This document shows positions 37,203 to 48,426 of a DNA stretch of 64,000 nucleotides, in pieces. The number at the start of each line of letters is the position of its first letter. Positions within the stretch are counted from its first letter, which is position 1. The stretch lies in contig OX104127.1 of NCBI GenBank assembly GCA_944470555.2, forward strand, positions 94,264,708 to 94,328,707. Reading direction: 5' to 3'. The notes below the pieces were generated by a model. It did no database searches and had not been told where the DNA came from. It saw only the letters and a list, made by a program, of their open reading frames with translations. The position numbers and the translations under genes are program-made. Source of the DNA: Heterobilharzia americana (Eukaryota; Platyhelminthes; Trematoda; Strigeidida; Schistosomatidae).

Positions 37203-37630
37203 AGTTTGGTATTCTTTGAGCTTTAGTATATTTTTGTGGATGTTTCATCTTCAGGCTTGGTGACATCCTCAGCACTTTCGAATATTACAACAGTGTTAAG
37301 GTAACGTTTTTACTGACCTTGAGTAGTGTTCAATCAGAAGTTGGGGAAGAGTTTTTTGTCACATCTCGACCGCCTTGACCTTAAATTTCACCCAATGACG
37401 CTGGTGGAGAATCTTTGTTAGAGAGTGATTGTTCTATTTGTTGCTGTTACATTGTGTATCATTATTGATTTGTTTTGTCGACTTGCCCATGCTTGATAGA
37501 TGAGTGTTTCTTCACTAACACACTACCCAAACATTTTAATATACCTCACTTCTTTATGAACTCAGTACTGAGGATGTCACCAAGCCTGGTGGTGAAACGT
37601 CCACGACAAAATACTAAAGCTCACTGAAAA
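37203..37630 (-). mobile_element. Penelope-like element 3' end with terminal inverted repeats
   Basis: This is a third copy of the 3' region at 27.36-27.64 kb, followed by a short remnant of coding sequence (around 37480). It closes with a segment (37560-37625) that is the inverted complement of 37205-37280: GGCTTGGTGACATCCTCAG against CTGAGGATGTCACCAAGCC. The arms are about 70 bp. No RT or endonuclease domain is left. Confidence 0.7.
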
Positions 37631-37833
37631 TCAAACCTCTATCAGATCATGTATTGTATTATTCATTTCACTGATATGCTTAGGACTATTCCTCTTTTCA
37701 TTTAAATATTTAAAATGCAATGGTTTGCGAATCGTGCTTCAATTCTTGAAAGCAACGTAAGTTTGTTGACTGGCCTATGAAGATCATTAGATGCTTCGTT
37801 GTTGCAAATATGAAAGTAAACAATGTGCTAAAG

Positions 37834-37972
37834 GAGTGACTTTAAAGGCCACCCAAGCAATAACTAAAATGGCTAATCAGGCTTTGGTATTTCGTCTAGA
37901 ATAGTGCTTTTCCATACAATAATGGAATGTAATCGGTTGTCTCATCAGTTGCTAGGGTGCTGAAACACTTCA
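37834..37972. repeat. Fold-back MITE-like element, copy 4
   Basis: GAGTGACTTTAAAGGCCACC at the left is mirrored by GTTGCTAGGGTGCTGAAACA at the right. The core GTCTAGAATAGTGCTTTTCC corresponds to the core of copy 2. Confidence 0.65.
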
Positions 37973-38524
37973 GAATCACGCGAACACCAAAAAACCACAT
38001 ACAGTTAACTTATAAAGGTAACCAATAGCATGCTGTCAACTCTTAAGTGTTGACTGTACTTTAAGCTAAGTAACACACCGTCTCAGTGCGTTGAGTTTGA
38101 AACTGGGAGGTGAATGCAGATTTCATAAAGTTTAGATTTTAGGCTCACTGATTGTCAAACAACCTGACAGATGCATTCATTCCCGCTTTGTGTTTATCAG
38201 TTCTAGTCCACTTTAGTGCTTTGTAATTTTCAACCATTCCCATCAATTCTGATTTAACATGAAATGCTCATTTGAACTGACACAATATTATACCAAAATG
38301 TAGGATAATTCAACCATTCAGTAAATTGCAGAAATCCCTGTGCCTAATTTTCAGGTAGCTTTGTTTTACTATCATAAACTAAATACGGTTATTACTATTT
38401 ATGGATATGCTTGTAATTCTCCGTTGTTTTACTGGTTTAACTTGTTCGACCTTTTTTAGCGTATGGGCTCTTATACGGATTCCTCGATATTGTCTGAATG
38501 TTAATTATGGTTATTTGGTTGGCT
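37973..38524. other. No gene recognised
   Basis: AT-rich spacer between a MITE-like copy and the SINE pair. Confidence 0.45.
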
Positions 38525-38668
38525 GTGACTAGCAGACGAATCCAGGACGCGCATTTCGTCCTATTTGGGATCCATCAGCTGGATGTACATGCACTCCAGT
38601 GAGTGACGTTGTTCCCATTGAAACTCGAACCTCGTACCTATCACTTCAAACATCAAGGCGTTACAAGC
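38525..38668 (-). repeat. Sm-alpha-like SINE (minus)
   Basis: The minus strand has the B box region GAGGTTCGAGTTTCAATGGG (near 38633-38614) and the hammerhead tail to 38537. The head lies at the right end, so it faces the plus-strand SINE at 38717 across about 50 bp. Confidence 0.8.
38537..38588 (-). ncRNA. Hammerhead ribozyme with one core change
   Basis: The sequence has CUGAUGG (last core A changed to G), stem II with loop CAAAUA, GACGAAAUGC, and GCGUC followed by CUGGAUUC. Stems I and III are good. The A-to-G change in the CUGANGA motif should reduce or abolish cleavage. Confidence 0.6.
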
Positions 38669-38716
38669 ATATCCATAATTAGTAATAACTAATACCCGTT
38701 GTACAAAAATTGGCTA

Positions 38717-38875
38717 TAGTGCCTCCGTGGCAAAGTGGATAAAGCCTTGGCGTTTGAAGTGATGGGTACCGGGTTCGAGTCTCAGTGGGAGCAACACCAC
38801 TCACTCGGGTGTAGTTACGTCCAGCTGAAGAGTCCCAAATAGGGTGAAACGCGCGTCCTGGATTCCTCTCCAACT
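38717..38875 (+). repeat. Sm-alpha-like SINE (plus), best preserved
   Basis: A box GTGGCAAAGTGGATAA (38727), B box GGGTTCGAGTCTC (38770), a body with the short direct motifs CACCACTCACTC, and the hammerhead tail ending GTCCTGGATTCCTCT. This is the most regular copy in the window. Confidence 0.85.
38811..38868 (+). ncRNA. Hammerhead ribozyme, core intact
   Basis: The order is: ACGTCCAG (stem I 5'), CUGAAGA, stem II GUCC/GGGU closed by two G-U pairs around CAAAUA, GAAAC, short GC stem III, GUC cleavage triplet, and CUGGAUUCC (stem I 3'). TCCAG/CTGGA pair to close stem I. All invariant core residues match, so this is the best candidate for an active ribozyme here. Confidence 0.75.
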
Positions 38876-39697
38876 AAGTAAATTCCCTTAAATAGGGTTA
38901 CGTGGAATATCTTTTTGATTTTCCCAATGCATACAACACAGGATAAAATTTTTAAATGGCCATTAAATGAATAGGATAGAACGGAGTGTTATAAATAACC
39001 TTATAACATTGCAAAAAATAAAAGTTATATACCGTCCATATTATACAAAAATTGATCATACTTCTATGCTTATCGATCAGAATTTATTGATTCAGTAACG
39101 TTAGGCATTATTCTAAAGTGAAATGTTGAATACTAGTTTTCTGGGGAGAATTACTTTCATAAGACCCAACTTAGATAATATTATGCATAAATTTTGAAGT
39201 CGTTTTAAAACTAGTGTGTAAAGGAATTTGTTAATTTTAAAATAAAGCCAGAAAGACAAAGTGTAAAGAATGCTATGAATTCATTGTGCTTTGATACAAG
39301 CGGTGTACAGTAAAATTACTGAGACTAAACACAGAGAAACAGGCTAATCTTGATACAATGAATGTCTTATTAAGAGATATTAAAATGGATTGAAGTTTAA
39401 AATCGATGTATGCAGAATGAGGTTTGACATAAGTTTGAAAATGATGATTCTGAATCTTTCAATGGATTAACGTATTAGCACAGTGAAAAATCATTCAGAA
39501 AGGTATGAATGCAATAAAATTCTAGCTAAACATAAAGTGTAACTGCAAAAGGATAGAATAAAAGATACTGCAAAATCTGTTATCACGTTCAATGAATATG
39601 AAATAATGTCTCTGTAGACTGTAAGATTAAATTTTCACCTTTTAAAAGCAATAACCATTGAAAATCTACAGCACACGAGAACAAATCATACTACTGA

Positions 39698-39785
39698 TGG
39701 ATAGTGGCTAGTAGTGAAATCTAGGACATACGTTTTGTCCTGTGTGAGACTGATTAGCTGGATGTACCTGCCTCTAAGTAACAAA
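39698..39785 (-). repeat. Sm-alpha-like SINE, 3' fragment
   Basis: Only the tail half is present. The hammerhead core reads CUAAUCA and CAAAAC, so it is dead. The tRNA-like head is missing. Confidence 0.65.
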
Positions 39786-41499
39786 ATAAAAAGGATCAAA
39801 TTATTGTAAACACTCTTCTAATATCCGTAACACAATTTATGCTAGAAAAATGGTAAGTGATTGATTCATTGATGACGCGACATCTCCTAATGTATAGACT
39901 ATTTGGCTTGTTCCAACAGTGTGATATTTATTCGTTTGTTCCACTAACACGCCTACTTTTATGCGTATATTTGACAGAAAGACACAGTTCTATGATAAAG
40001 GAGCTGGAAGTAGCGTCAGTCAGCAGTGTATGGTTACTTTAAGTAATTCGATGTACAATGGCACTTAGTCATCCTGTTAGTTAGTATTGTTTAGACTGAT
40101 AATAATGACCGAAATAATTCAGAAAGCTATATTTTTAAGCATAATTAAATCTGTGTCAAATGTGACAAAAGTACCTTCAAATTCTAGTTGAAATTATTAT
40201 GGTTTAAATCAGGTCAGTAGATATTTAGATAGTCACGCAGAAGTATTCACACTCTTGCATTAGTTATTGGTACAAGAGATGTTGAGGGTATATTTCAGCA
40301 TTTTTCATACTTTAATATACTTTCAAAGTAGGTTATCAGTTGCTGTAGCAGATAGAACATATTCCTTCATTACAACTAAGGCTAGTTCTCTATGACTTTT
40401 CATATGTTCGAAATATTTTCCTCTAGGTGACTTCTATCGTATTCTTTATTTCTATCAGTCATTAGCTGATAGAATAGTATCTTTCAATCATTGTTTGCCG
40501 GTGCTGGATTTTTTTCCTACCAAAAACTCTTGAATTGCAGTAGTTACTTCAAAGTAAGTAAGGATACGAGCATCATTGTTCATGCAGTTATACTGAGAAT
40601 CCCTCAAGGTCATTCCGTATTTTCAGATCGATTAAAATCAGATTAGATTCATATACGATCTTGTTGGCATTGCTCAACCACAGTCTAGCTGTATCAGAAA
40701 AATTCGTTTTCTTTTTACTATTGATTACTATGGGGGAAAAGAAAGTATTTCTCCTAGGCTTAAGCATAAATTGTACTTTTTGTTAGCGTATAAGTAAAAG
40801 TGCACATAAATGAATTATCTGTATTTGCCTGTTAAATAACAATGTGACTAACGAGCTGTTGGGACCTAAAGTGTTACTTTCTGGATGACTGGTCGTTGAT
40901 AATATCGATTACTGTCCAGATTCAAAGCTTATCGGTTTCATTATACTTCAGTGGATAACGTTGTGGGTCAGATTGCTCAGGGTCACCAAACAAACGTGAT
41001 ATGTGGTGAGGACTGGTAATTTATCTGCAGGCATTGCCTTTGGTGTTGTTTTTTTGAGCTGCATGGTTGAATCATGAAGCTTTCATCGACATTTTAGACA
41101 ATGCTGTCAGCAAAAAATTCAGAAGGAAGTTTGTTTTAAAGGTCTTCTAGTTTCTTTAGGTATTCTTATGTGAGGTCTGGAGGATAACTTACAGACAGAG
41201 GGACAAATGTTGGATCTAGCTCTAAAGTCCATCAGTTTTACTTGTCACACTTCATAGAAACAGGTAAAGAAGAGGTAGACAGAAAAGGAATTCAGTTTAA
41301 TTAGACGAACTTATGACAGCAGAGACAATAAATCTATAAAGGTTAATGAAAATATTACCCACTTTCAGGATAACAAAGAGTGTATACTTCTGCATCATCG
41401 CAGACGGTCTTGAGCGATATCAACAAAAGTCTGCAAACATCGGTCCCCTACATTTTGAGAATCACGGTTGGGAAACTAACATGGAACAGATTAACGATT
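39786..41499. other. No gene recognised
   Basis: AT-rich. A weak tRNA-like segment (TTCAGTGGATAACGTTGTGG near 40946) has no clear B box. Confidence 0.45.
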
Positions 41500-41863
41500 G
41501 GAGACTTCGCTTGGCTACCCGCCTTCTTTGCCCAGTACTCTACGCCTAACTGATCTCAACACCGCTCACACGGTGACTGCAAACACATGTGAGCAGTGCT
41601 ATGAAGAGATCTATGATCTATACCTATCTTCTACTTTCATCGGTCATGTCTGATAGCCGTGTAATAAGTGGTCAGGCTTCTGACTAGTGAGATGATTAGC
41701 GTAGATCGCTGAATACCAGACAAAGGTTTTGAAACCAAGCAGTGATTCCATCAACAACCAAGCAATTAGAGTTGATACAACTTGTGAGTAAGTAAATTGG
41801 TTAATCCATACTGTTATTTCACTAAGTATGCTTTAATTAGAATTTAATGCAGACCATTCTTGA
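41500..41863 (+). repeat. Dispersed repeat R, copy 1
   Basis: This region matches 51960-52290 in inverted orientation. Shared blocks include CGGTCATGTCTGATA, TTGGTTGTTGA-type spacer, AGAGTTGATACAA and TTAATTAGAA-TTAATGCAGA. Homology ends near 41863 and begins near 41500. No coding motif identifies the parent element, which could be an LTR or a LINE 3' region. Confidence 0.6.
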
Positions 41864-44626
41864 ATCACTGTACACCTGAAAGCAGTGAGGTCTACATTAA
41901 CGCAGGCAATAACAATAACAATTACAAAAAAAATTTACATGTTTTAATTCACTTCTTCTTTTCACGTGACGGTTAACAACCAAAAATTACAAAGGTCATA
42001 AAAAATAACTGATAAATAAGTGGTGAACTTTAAGTGTTCCAGGCAGTGACGAGTATTGAACTTTGACTTTGGGTCTAAGACTTAATGTATGTTACTTTTG
42101 ACCCGTTGTTTATGACAAAATTTGTGATTTTAAGCAGTTAACAGTTGAAGAGAAGACGTAAAATAAATAGTGTCCATTTTATTCTCTATACATGTCTCTA
42201 CTCTTGCTCTCTTCCAATTCATCAAGGGAATCAAGTGTAGGAAGTTCTTAAAAAGAAGTAGATATTCAATAATGTTGATGAATTCATTGATGAAAAACTT
42301 ATGAGCCGGTAAACAAGAAGGGAAATGAACCGACACTTTAACTCTGAACGGACAGATGATGATGACGATGAAGTAGAAGAAGATAATGCTGATATAGATA
42401 TAGGTTTTATGAAAGTGACTTTCGGCATATATTAATGGTATAGTAAGTTTCGGTAAACGGATTTGAGATCGGTTACAAGGCTTAAAGATTTTAAAATGGT
42501 TCCAAAATAAATAAACGCACTTTTGATAGTTCTACACTGAATTTTTGCAAAATAATTATATCTATCAACAATCAACTTATTCCTCATATGACTAGAGTTT
42601 GATCTTGTACTAATTGAAAATGGATTCATTTATATCACATATCTTGTTTTAAAGTTCCTCTGACACAGCTTCAACTGCAAGCAGTCTGTTATTTATTTTT
42701 ATCTTTTGGTCAAAATTCAAAAGTCATCCTAAGAACTAAGATAGCCAATCAATGTTCCGTTTTTCATGAAAAACTGTCTTTTGAGCCGAAATAAAGAAAC
42801 CCAATTGGTTATTTCGGTTTTTATTAGGGTCACTCGAAATTATATTGCGTCTCGAATAAACTTTAAGAATCTTTAGTTGCTTCCGCCAAACAAGTACTTG
42901 GTATTTAAGAGATAAAAAGGTGAGGTAACAAAGACATACAGGGCTCTGGTCTCTCATGAAGCATATCATCATTGCCAGCAAAACTTTATAATGAAAATCT
43001 TGTGGATAAGACACTGAAGGCAGAATCTGGAGATTCACGATTAACTCAACATAAATTGTGCTTTTCTGATCAGTAAACATTTAGGCAAGAAGGTACAGAA
43101 GTATATTGTAGGCGTAAGTCTTACGTGCATTGAAAAGACGAAAATAAACCCACTCAGCAACCTTGTGCATAAACGTGCAGTAGACAAGACCTATTGTGTG
43201 AGGGTGTTTAGGTGGCTGAACCCATATTCTTCCAGGGTGAACCCTTTCACTGAATTCAGAGTGTTTCTCCTTCACCTTCCTTTGTCATCAATCTTAAGGT
43301 TTCCTTAGAACTATGGTTTTGCAATAGATGATCCTAACGATATGTAGCTTGTCAGTCGTTTGTCAGTCCAAATGCAGCCTCTTAGGTAATTTCGGTACAT
43401 GGGTCAAATATCACATTGCCAAATGAATTATAACATATGCTCAAAGTGATCATTTACTGTTCAACTCATTACACAACTTTCTTCACAACTTGAAACAATA
43501 AAAAAGACTGAGCAGGATATAATCTTTAATATACTGAAGGTGATGTCTTTCTCCAGTTACTATATGGTATGATACACAGAATCGAAAGTCACTATGACAA
43601 CGCACGCCCAATACTCAAGCCATAATCATCGTATTTTAACATGTGCACACAATGATCAAAGGGAAATGGGAAAAAAAACGAATCAATAAATACAAAGTTT
43701 TTTATTGAAAAAGTAGTTTTAATTGCTATTATAATCGCTTGTTAAACTTTTCTACATCGAATTCTGAATGTTTACGTCTTATCAAAAGTGGTCTGTACTG
43801 GATTCTTTCACGAATATTTTTTATAGATTGAAGCTTATTGGTTGTATTCATCGTCTTGTCGTCAGCATTTTCTTAATCACTGATAAGATTTGGTTGGTAG
43901 AGATAAGTTGGTCATCGAGACAAGCAGACATATGTTATAAGCAGTACGCTGCAAATAATATACTCGGATATTCTAGTAACTACGGGAAATGAGTAAAGAT
44001 ACTTGGTAATGATTGCTCATTTAAGAACTCGTTTCACGAATATCCTAAGACTGAAAAGTATATGGTCTGGCTAAGAGCCAATCAAAAAAAAATAAAAGTC
44101 AGTGACTCAGTGGTTTCCCTAAGAAAATTTGCATAGATTTTGCTACGTTGGAAGCGAAAACTGTACATTTCTCCAAAAAGTAATGCTAAAATTTTGACTA
44201 CAAACTGATAAAAGGTTGTGGGGAAAACTATTTAATTTTAATCCTTCTAAACTTCAGTTGACACAAAAAATGGTTGTTAATTTTGCTAAAAGTGAAAAAT
44301 ATTCAAAACCAAACTCACTTATATCATTAGTAATTTCAGAACAAATAAAGGTGTCTCCGTTGTGTTGTGGTTTCTGAGTTACAAGATTTCATCGAGAAGT
44401 TTTCATTATCTTTCTGAACAACATTATTAGAAATAACTTCCATATTGTAGTCCAATTCTCTTAATTCTTCAGTGCTTCCCTAGATGATGTCAGTCAATAA
44501 ACGAAACTACAGTGTAGTTCTTTAGTTATTACGGAACATTATCTGGATTAGATTACAAGAATCTAACTGAAAATAGAGTGCGATAGAGAAAGTCTTGATC
44601 CCCTAATTTTATAAATTTTCATCGTC
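41864..44626. other. No gene assigned; decayed acidic ORF near 42.3 kb
   Basis: On the plus strand, 42250-42440 reads as an acidic, protein-like frame broken by stops (NVDEFIDEKLMSR, stop, TRREMNRHFNSE, then DDDDDEVEEDN and GFMKVTFGIY). It may be a processed pseudogene remnant. Minus-strand frames at 43275-43081 and 43080-42736 are unrecognised. Confidence 0.35.
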
Positions 44627-45268
44627 TGCATACAACCTTATATAGAACATGATAAGATAATAGTTACTGCTTCAGAGATCAGAAATGACATTACAATTCA
44701 GAACACAAATGACGTGCAGGCAACATATTCAGCCAAACGAGATGGATGTTGTATAAGGCAAGATGAGGTATGTTCTCAAACGAGAGAGATAATATCAGAA
44801 ATAAGTAGAAGCAGTTACACAATCACATGGAAATATTATCTCAATAAAATGATGAGGGGTTGAGATGATAGTATCATAATAATAAGAAATATAGCAATAA
44901 GGAAAGGCTGGTCAATATGAAAATGGATGGCAGTAAGTATAAAGTAAATGTATGAAAAATAATTTGGTGAACAGTCATTAATCATCAGGACAACAACAAA
45001 TTGGTAACTATCTCCTGTTGAGCATTCAGTTCAGGTTGAACTCGTCGGATAAGGATGGCGTTGGCAGCTCGCAGCAAACGCGTAATCTTTCGTCTGTTGA
45101 CTACTCTGAAGGACTTCATTGCATCTACTTGATGTCCGGTATCACATGAGTGATGAGCTATTGGGCCGCTGAATGAAGATGGACCTCAGACATAGAATCT
45201 TGATGTGCTCACCAATCTTGGTGAACAACGGCCTCTCTGTTATTCTTGTTTACTCGATTCTGCATGTG
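44627..45268. repeat. Left arm of 642-bp inverted repeat
   Basis: By eye this differs from the reverse complement of 47785-48426 at only about three positions, with no length difference. Examples are CAACCTTA versus CAAACTTA at the outer end and TCAATAAAAT versus TCAACAAAAT. It carries the end of the PLE endonuclease (minus strand) and 3' UTR. Confidence 0.9.
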
Positions 45269-46029
45269 CATGTAGACTGGCGTCAACAGTATTTGGAAAT
45301 TTAGGTTGTGTATTTGCACATGTGATTTGATGCAGTGGAATAGGCCTTTAAGACAGTTAGGTCCTAGACAGTGCACTCCCAATTGGCCTGTTGATTCTTG
45401 TTGCTGTATCCTTTTTGAAATTCAAAGTAAGAAACACCGGTTCATTTCCAACAATCTTATACCACTCTATCCTCTTTGTTGTTGCAGTACTTCTGCGCGA
45501 ACTTCAAATAACCGTCATTGGATAGAGATTTTTCTGTTGTTTGAAATTCTTTTGCAGTTTTTCTCGGGAGCTCAATCTTTCTGTCTTCTGGCATAACATC
45601 TTCACTAAACGTAACTTGGGGCTGATTGAGAAGCTGTTAAGGTGTAGGTACTGACCACTCCGTGTGATTTGGCAATGAGTCCTTCTCCTTAGTATACCGT
45701 CTTTATTTCGTCTCAAACATAAGTAGAGAAAACTCAGCTGCTACTTTTCTTCATATTCAACTGTAAACTTAATACTGTTATGCTCATTGTTGGAGCAGTT
45801 TCCTTGCCTGCCCATCTTTTTCACCGATAATGAAAGTATCGTTAACATGGCTTGATTGATGGACAAAATCAACATAAAACCTTACACTCATGTCCATCGG
45901 CTCAAGTTGCCACTCTTCGCAGTAGTGAACAAAGAGCAGGTGGATAGAAAAAGTGGTGTGAGGGAATCAAAAATCTGAAGATAAAGGTTATTGCGAGTTA
46001 TCAAGTTTTAGATATCAACTAGTGAATAC

Positions 46030-46312
46030 ATCTGCGCCATTGTGACCGATTTTCAGCCATACAACCGAAAGTCTTTAACCACTGATTCCTTACATCTCGG
46101 GGACCCCAGTCAAGCAGTCGTCGGCGTCTCATCACATGACGCAGACCAACAGTCAGAGACTTCATCGACTGGTGCTAAACTTAGGTTTGGCCATGCTGAA
46201 ACTTCCTCCAACCTAATCCAACTTCCCTCAGCATGACACGTGAAGGTAGGTGGTGGCTTGACATACGCAGTACTTGTCCAAGCCATTTTAGTCGGCTAAG
46301 GTTCACAACCTC
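46030..46312 (-). mobile_element. RTE-like family B 3' fragment nested in the PLE
   Basis: On the minus strand, VVNLSRLKWLGQVLRMSSHH and REVGLGWRKFQHGQT lead into a 'DWGPRDVRNQWLKTFG' stretch and 'AENRSQWRRCIH'. This is the C-terminus of the family B polyprotein also seen at 57.8-58.25 kb. It interrupts the PLE frame just after its 'NTIPKPEIDRTMLFIYE' segment and PLE sequence resumes after it. Confidence 0.75.
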
Positions 46313-47784
46313 ATAAATAAATAACATGGTTCTATCAATTTCAGGTTTGGGGATGGTGTTTCCTAAGTGTAAAATGAAAATATCCTCCCTGACTTGTCGT
46401 AGTGGACTTCTCATAGCAACACCTACAGTTTGCTTACATACAATGCGGTTGGATTGAAAGTGAACATTTTTAGTTCAGAAGACGATTCATGTCCGTTTTC
46501 GGCAATAGGATATCTTCTGTTTATTGATAATTAATGTCTACTGTTTCAAAGAGAAGCATGAACAGAAAACTTATGTCATTTAGTTTTGTTGTTTGTTCGA
46601 CGGATTGAGATGCTTTATCCCTTGGGCGAATTCAAGACAGTCAAAGTATATAATAGGAATGCCTGATGAACCTTTTCCAACTTCTTTTCTAGTTAACGGA
46701 AATATTTGTGGTATAGAAAGTCAACCATGAATAGAATAGGTCTCACCGATATGTACACCATTAATTTTTGGCTATCCATACACAAATGATAGACGAGATT
46801 CTGTGAATCACAGTTCAGTGTAGTTTTCATTGTCAGTCAGCTTTCTTTTAAGTAGTTTCCTGAATTCTTTGGTAAATCGCTTCTGTCATATTTTATTTAG
46901 GCCAATGATTCTGAAAAGTGAAAGATCACCAAGTATTAAATTCATCTTATTAATCTACTATTCGTTACTCATTAAATCACTCTGGATCTGTTTTCAGGTA
47001 AAAGAAAAATCACCACCCGTTTGTCTTTCAAATACGATGTTCCTCGGTGAGAAGTTTAGTATAGGATAATGCAGATATGTGGTACTGATTTGCAGTATCA
47101 ACAAGTTTAGATTTTAACCATCTCTTCTTATCGTTATCATTAGACTGAAGATCAGTCAGATAGTCAAAGAACATCTTAAAATTAGTTGCAGTACTCGTTT
47201 GGCTATGGACCTTTTTCGGATGTCGGAACAAAGCCGAGGAGAAAGGGCTTCTTTTTGGAGCCGGTTTAACTTAGTGCATGACAAGTTGTGTTATTTCCAA
47301 GGTGATTAATAAAGTTAGCATAGGGTTGGTCTTTCGATAAGGATTTTCAAAGTGCTTTTAGAGAAATTTGTCTTGTTTTCAGTTGAAAATCATGAATAAA
47401 ACATATGAATTTTACTCAGCAGACAATGCTCAATTCCCTTATACATGTGTCGAAATAATTTAATTTTGCCGTAAATTCGTTATCATGGTCTTGAATGAGT
47501 CAATATGAGATTTGGTTAGGTGTCGAAGACTTTGGTGTGACGGTGGCAATTTCTATGAACGCAGTGATTCGAAGAATGGAGGCGAAGAACAGTGGATTTT
47601 CAAAAATCTTCAGTCTCACAACTTTTAATATTCTGGATCGCACCAGCACTAGATTGTTCAGTGACTTGAACGACTGAGTAGGGAATCTTCATTTGCAAGA
47701 GTCCATGCATTTAGTCTGCTTAATGAACTTGGACGAAATGAGAACACTGTTCAAATCGGTTGACGCCAAGTGCATTTATCAATC

Positions 47785-48426
47785 CACATGCAGAATCGAG
47801 TAAACAAGAATAACAGAGAGGCCGTTGTTCACCAAGATTGGTGAGCACATCAAGATTCTATGTCTGAGGTCCATCCTCATTCAGCGGCCCAATAGCTCAT
47901 CACTCATGTGATACCGGACATCAAGTAGATGCAATGAAGTCCTTCAGAGTAGTCAACAGACGAAAGATTACGCGTTTGCTGCGAGCTGCCAACGCCATCC
48001 TTATCCGACGAGTTCAACCTGAACTGAATGCTCAACAGGAGATAGTTACCAATTTGTTGTTGTCCTGATGATTAATGACTGTTCACCAAATTATTTTTCA
48101 TACATTTACTTTATACTTACTGCCATCCATTTTCATATTGACCAGCCTTTCCTTATTGCTATATTTCTTATTATTATGATACTATCATCTCAACCCCTCA
48201 TCATTTTGTTGAGATAATATTTCCATGTGATTGTGTAACTGCTTCTACTTATTTCTGATATTATCTCTCTCGTTTGAGAACATACCTCATCTTGCCTTAT
48301 ACAACATCCATCTCGTTTGGCTGAATATGTTGCCTGCACGTCATTTGTGTTCTGAATTGTAATGTCATTTCTGATCTCTGAAGCAGTAACTATTATCTTA
48401 TCATGTTCTATATAAGTTTGTATGCA
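47785..48426. repeat. Right arm of 642-bp inverted repeat
   Basis: On the plus strand this arm retains an uninterrupted endonuclease end (DAMKSFRVVNRRKITRLLRA followed by a stretch ending in a stop near 48066) and then the same 3' UTR as the left arm. Weak homology extends a little beyond the inner edge (GGCGTCAAC), so the arm is part of a second PLE copy. Confidence 0.9.

Larger units (their letters stand above)
44627..48426 (-). mobile_element. Penelope-like element locus with long inverted repeat
   Basis: On the minus strand, decayed PLE coding runs from about 47300 to 45000. It includes: KLVDTANQYHISA (about 47135); 'YHKYFR-LEKKLEK' (near 46690); TVGVAMRSPLRQV (near 46420, from GVAMGSPLGP); YVDFVHQSSHVNDTFII (near 45880-45830); GQYLHLNSFSISP (near 45660); and GIY-YIG endonuclease remnants in 45290-45000 ending RVQPELN-type sequence. 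The last 642 bp (44627-45268: endonuclease end plus 3' UTR) are repeated inverted at 47785-48426. A family B tail is inserted at about 46030-46312. Shared frameshifts show the coding region is dead. Confidence 0.85.

Noticed and set aside
38717..38800. Possible tRNA gene (good A and B boxes)
   Set aside because: No acceptor stem or full cloverleaf; the sequence continues into the SINE body and hammerhead, so it is a tRNA-derived repeat.
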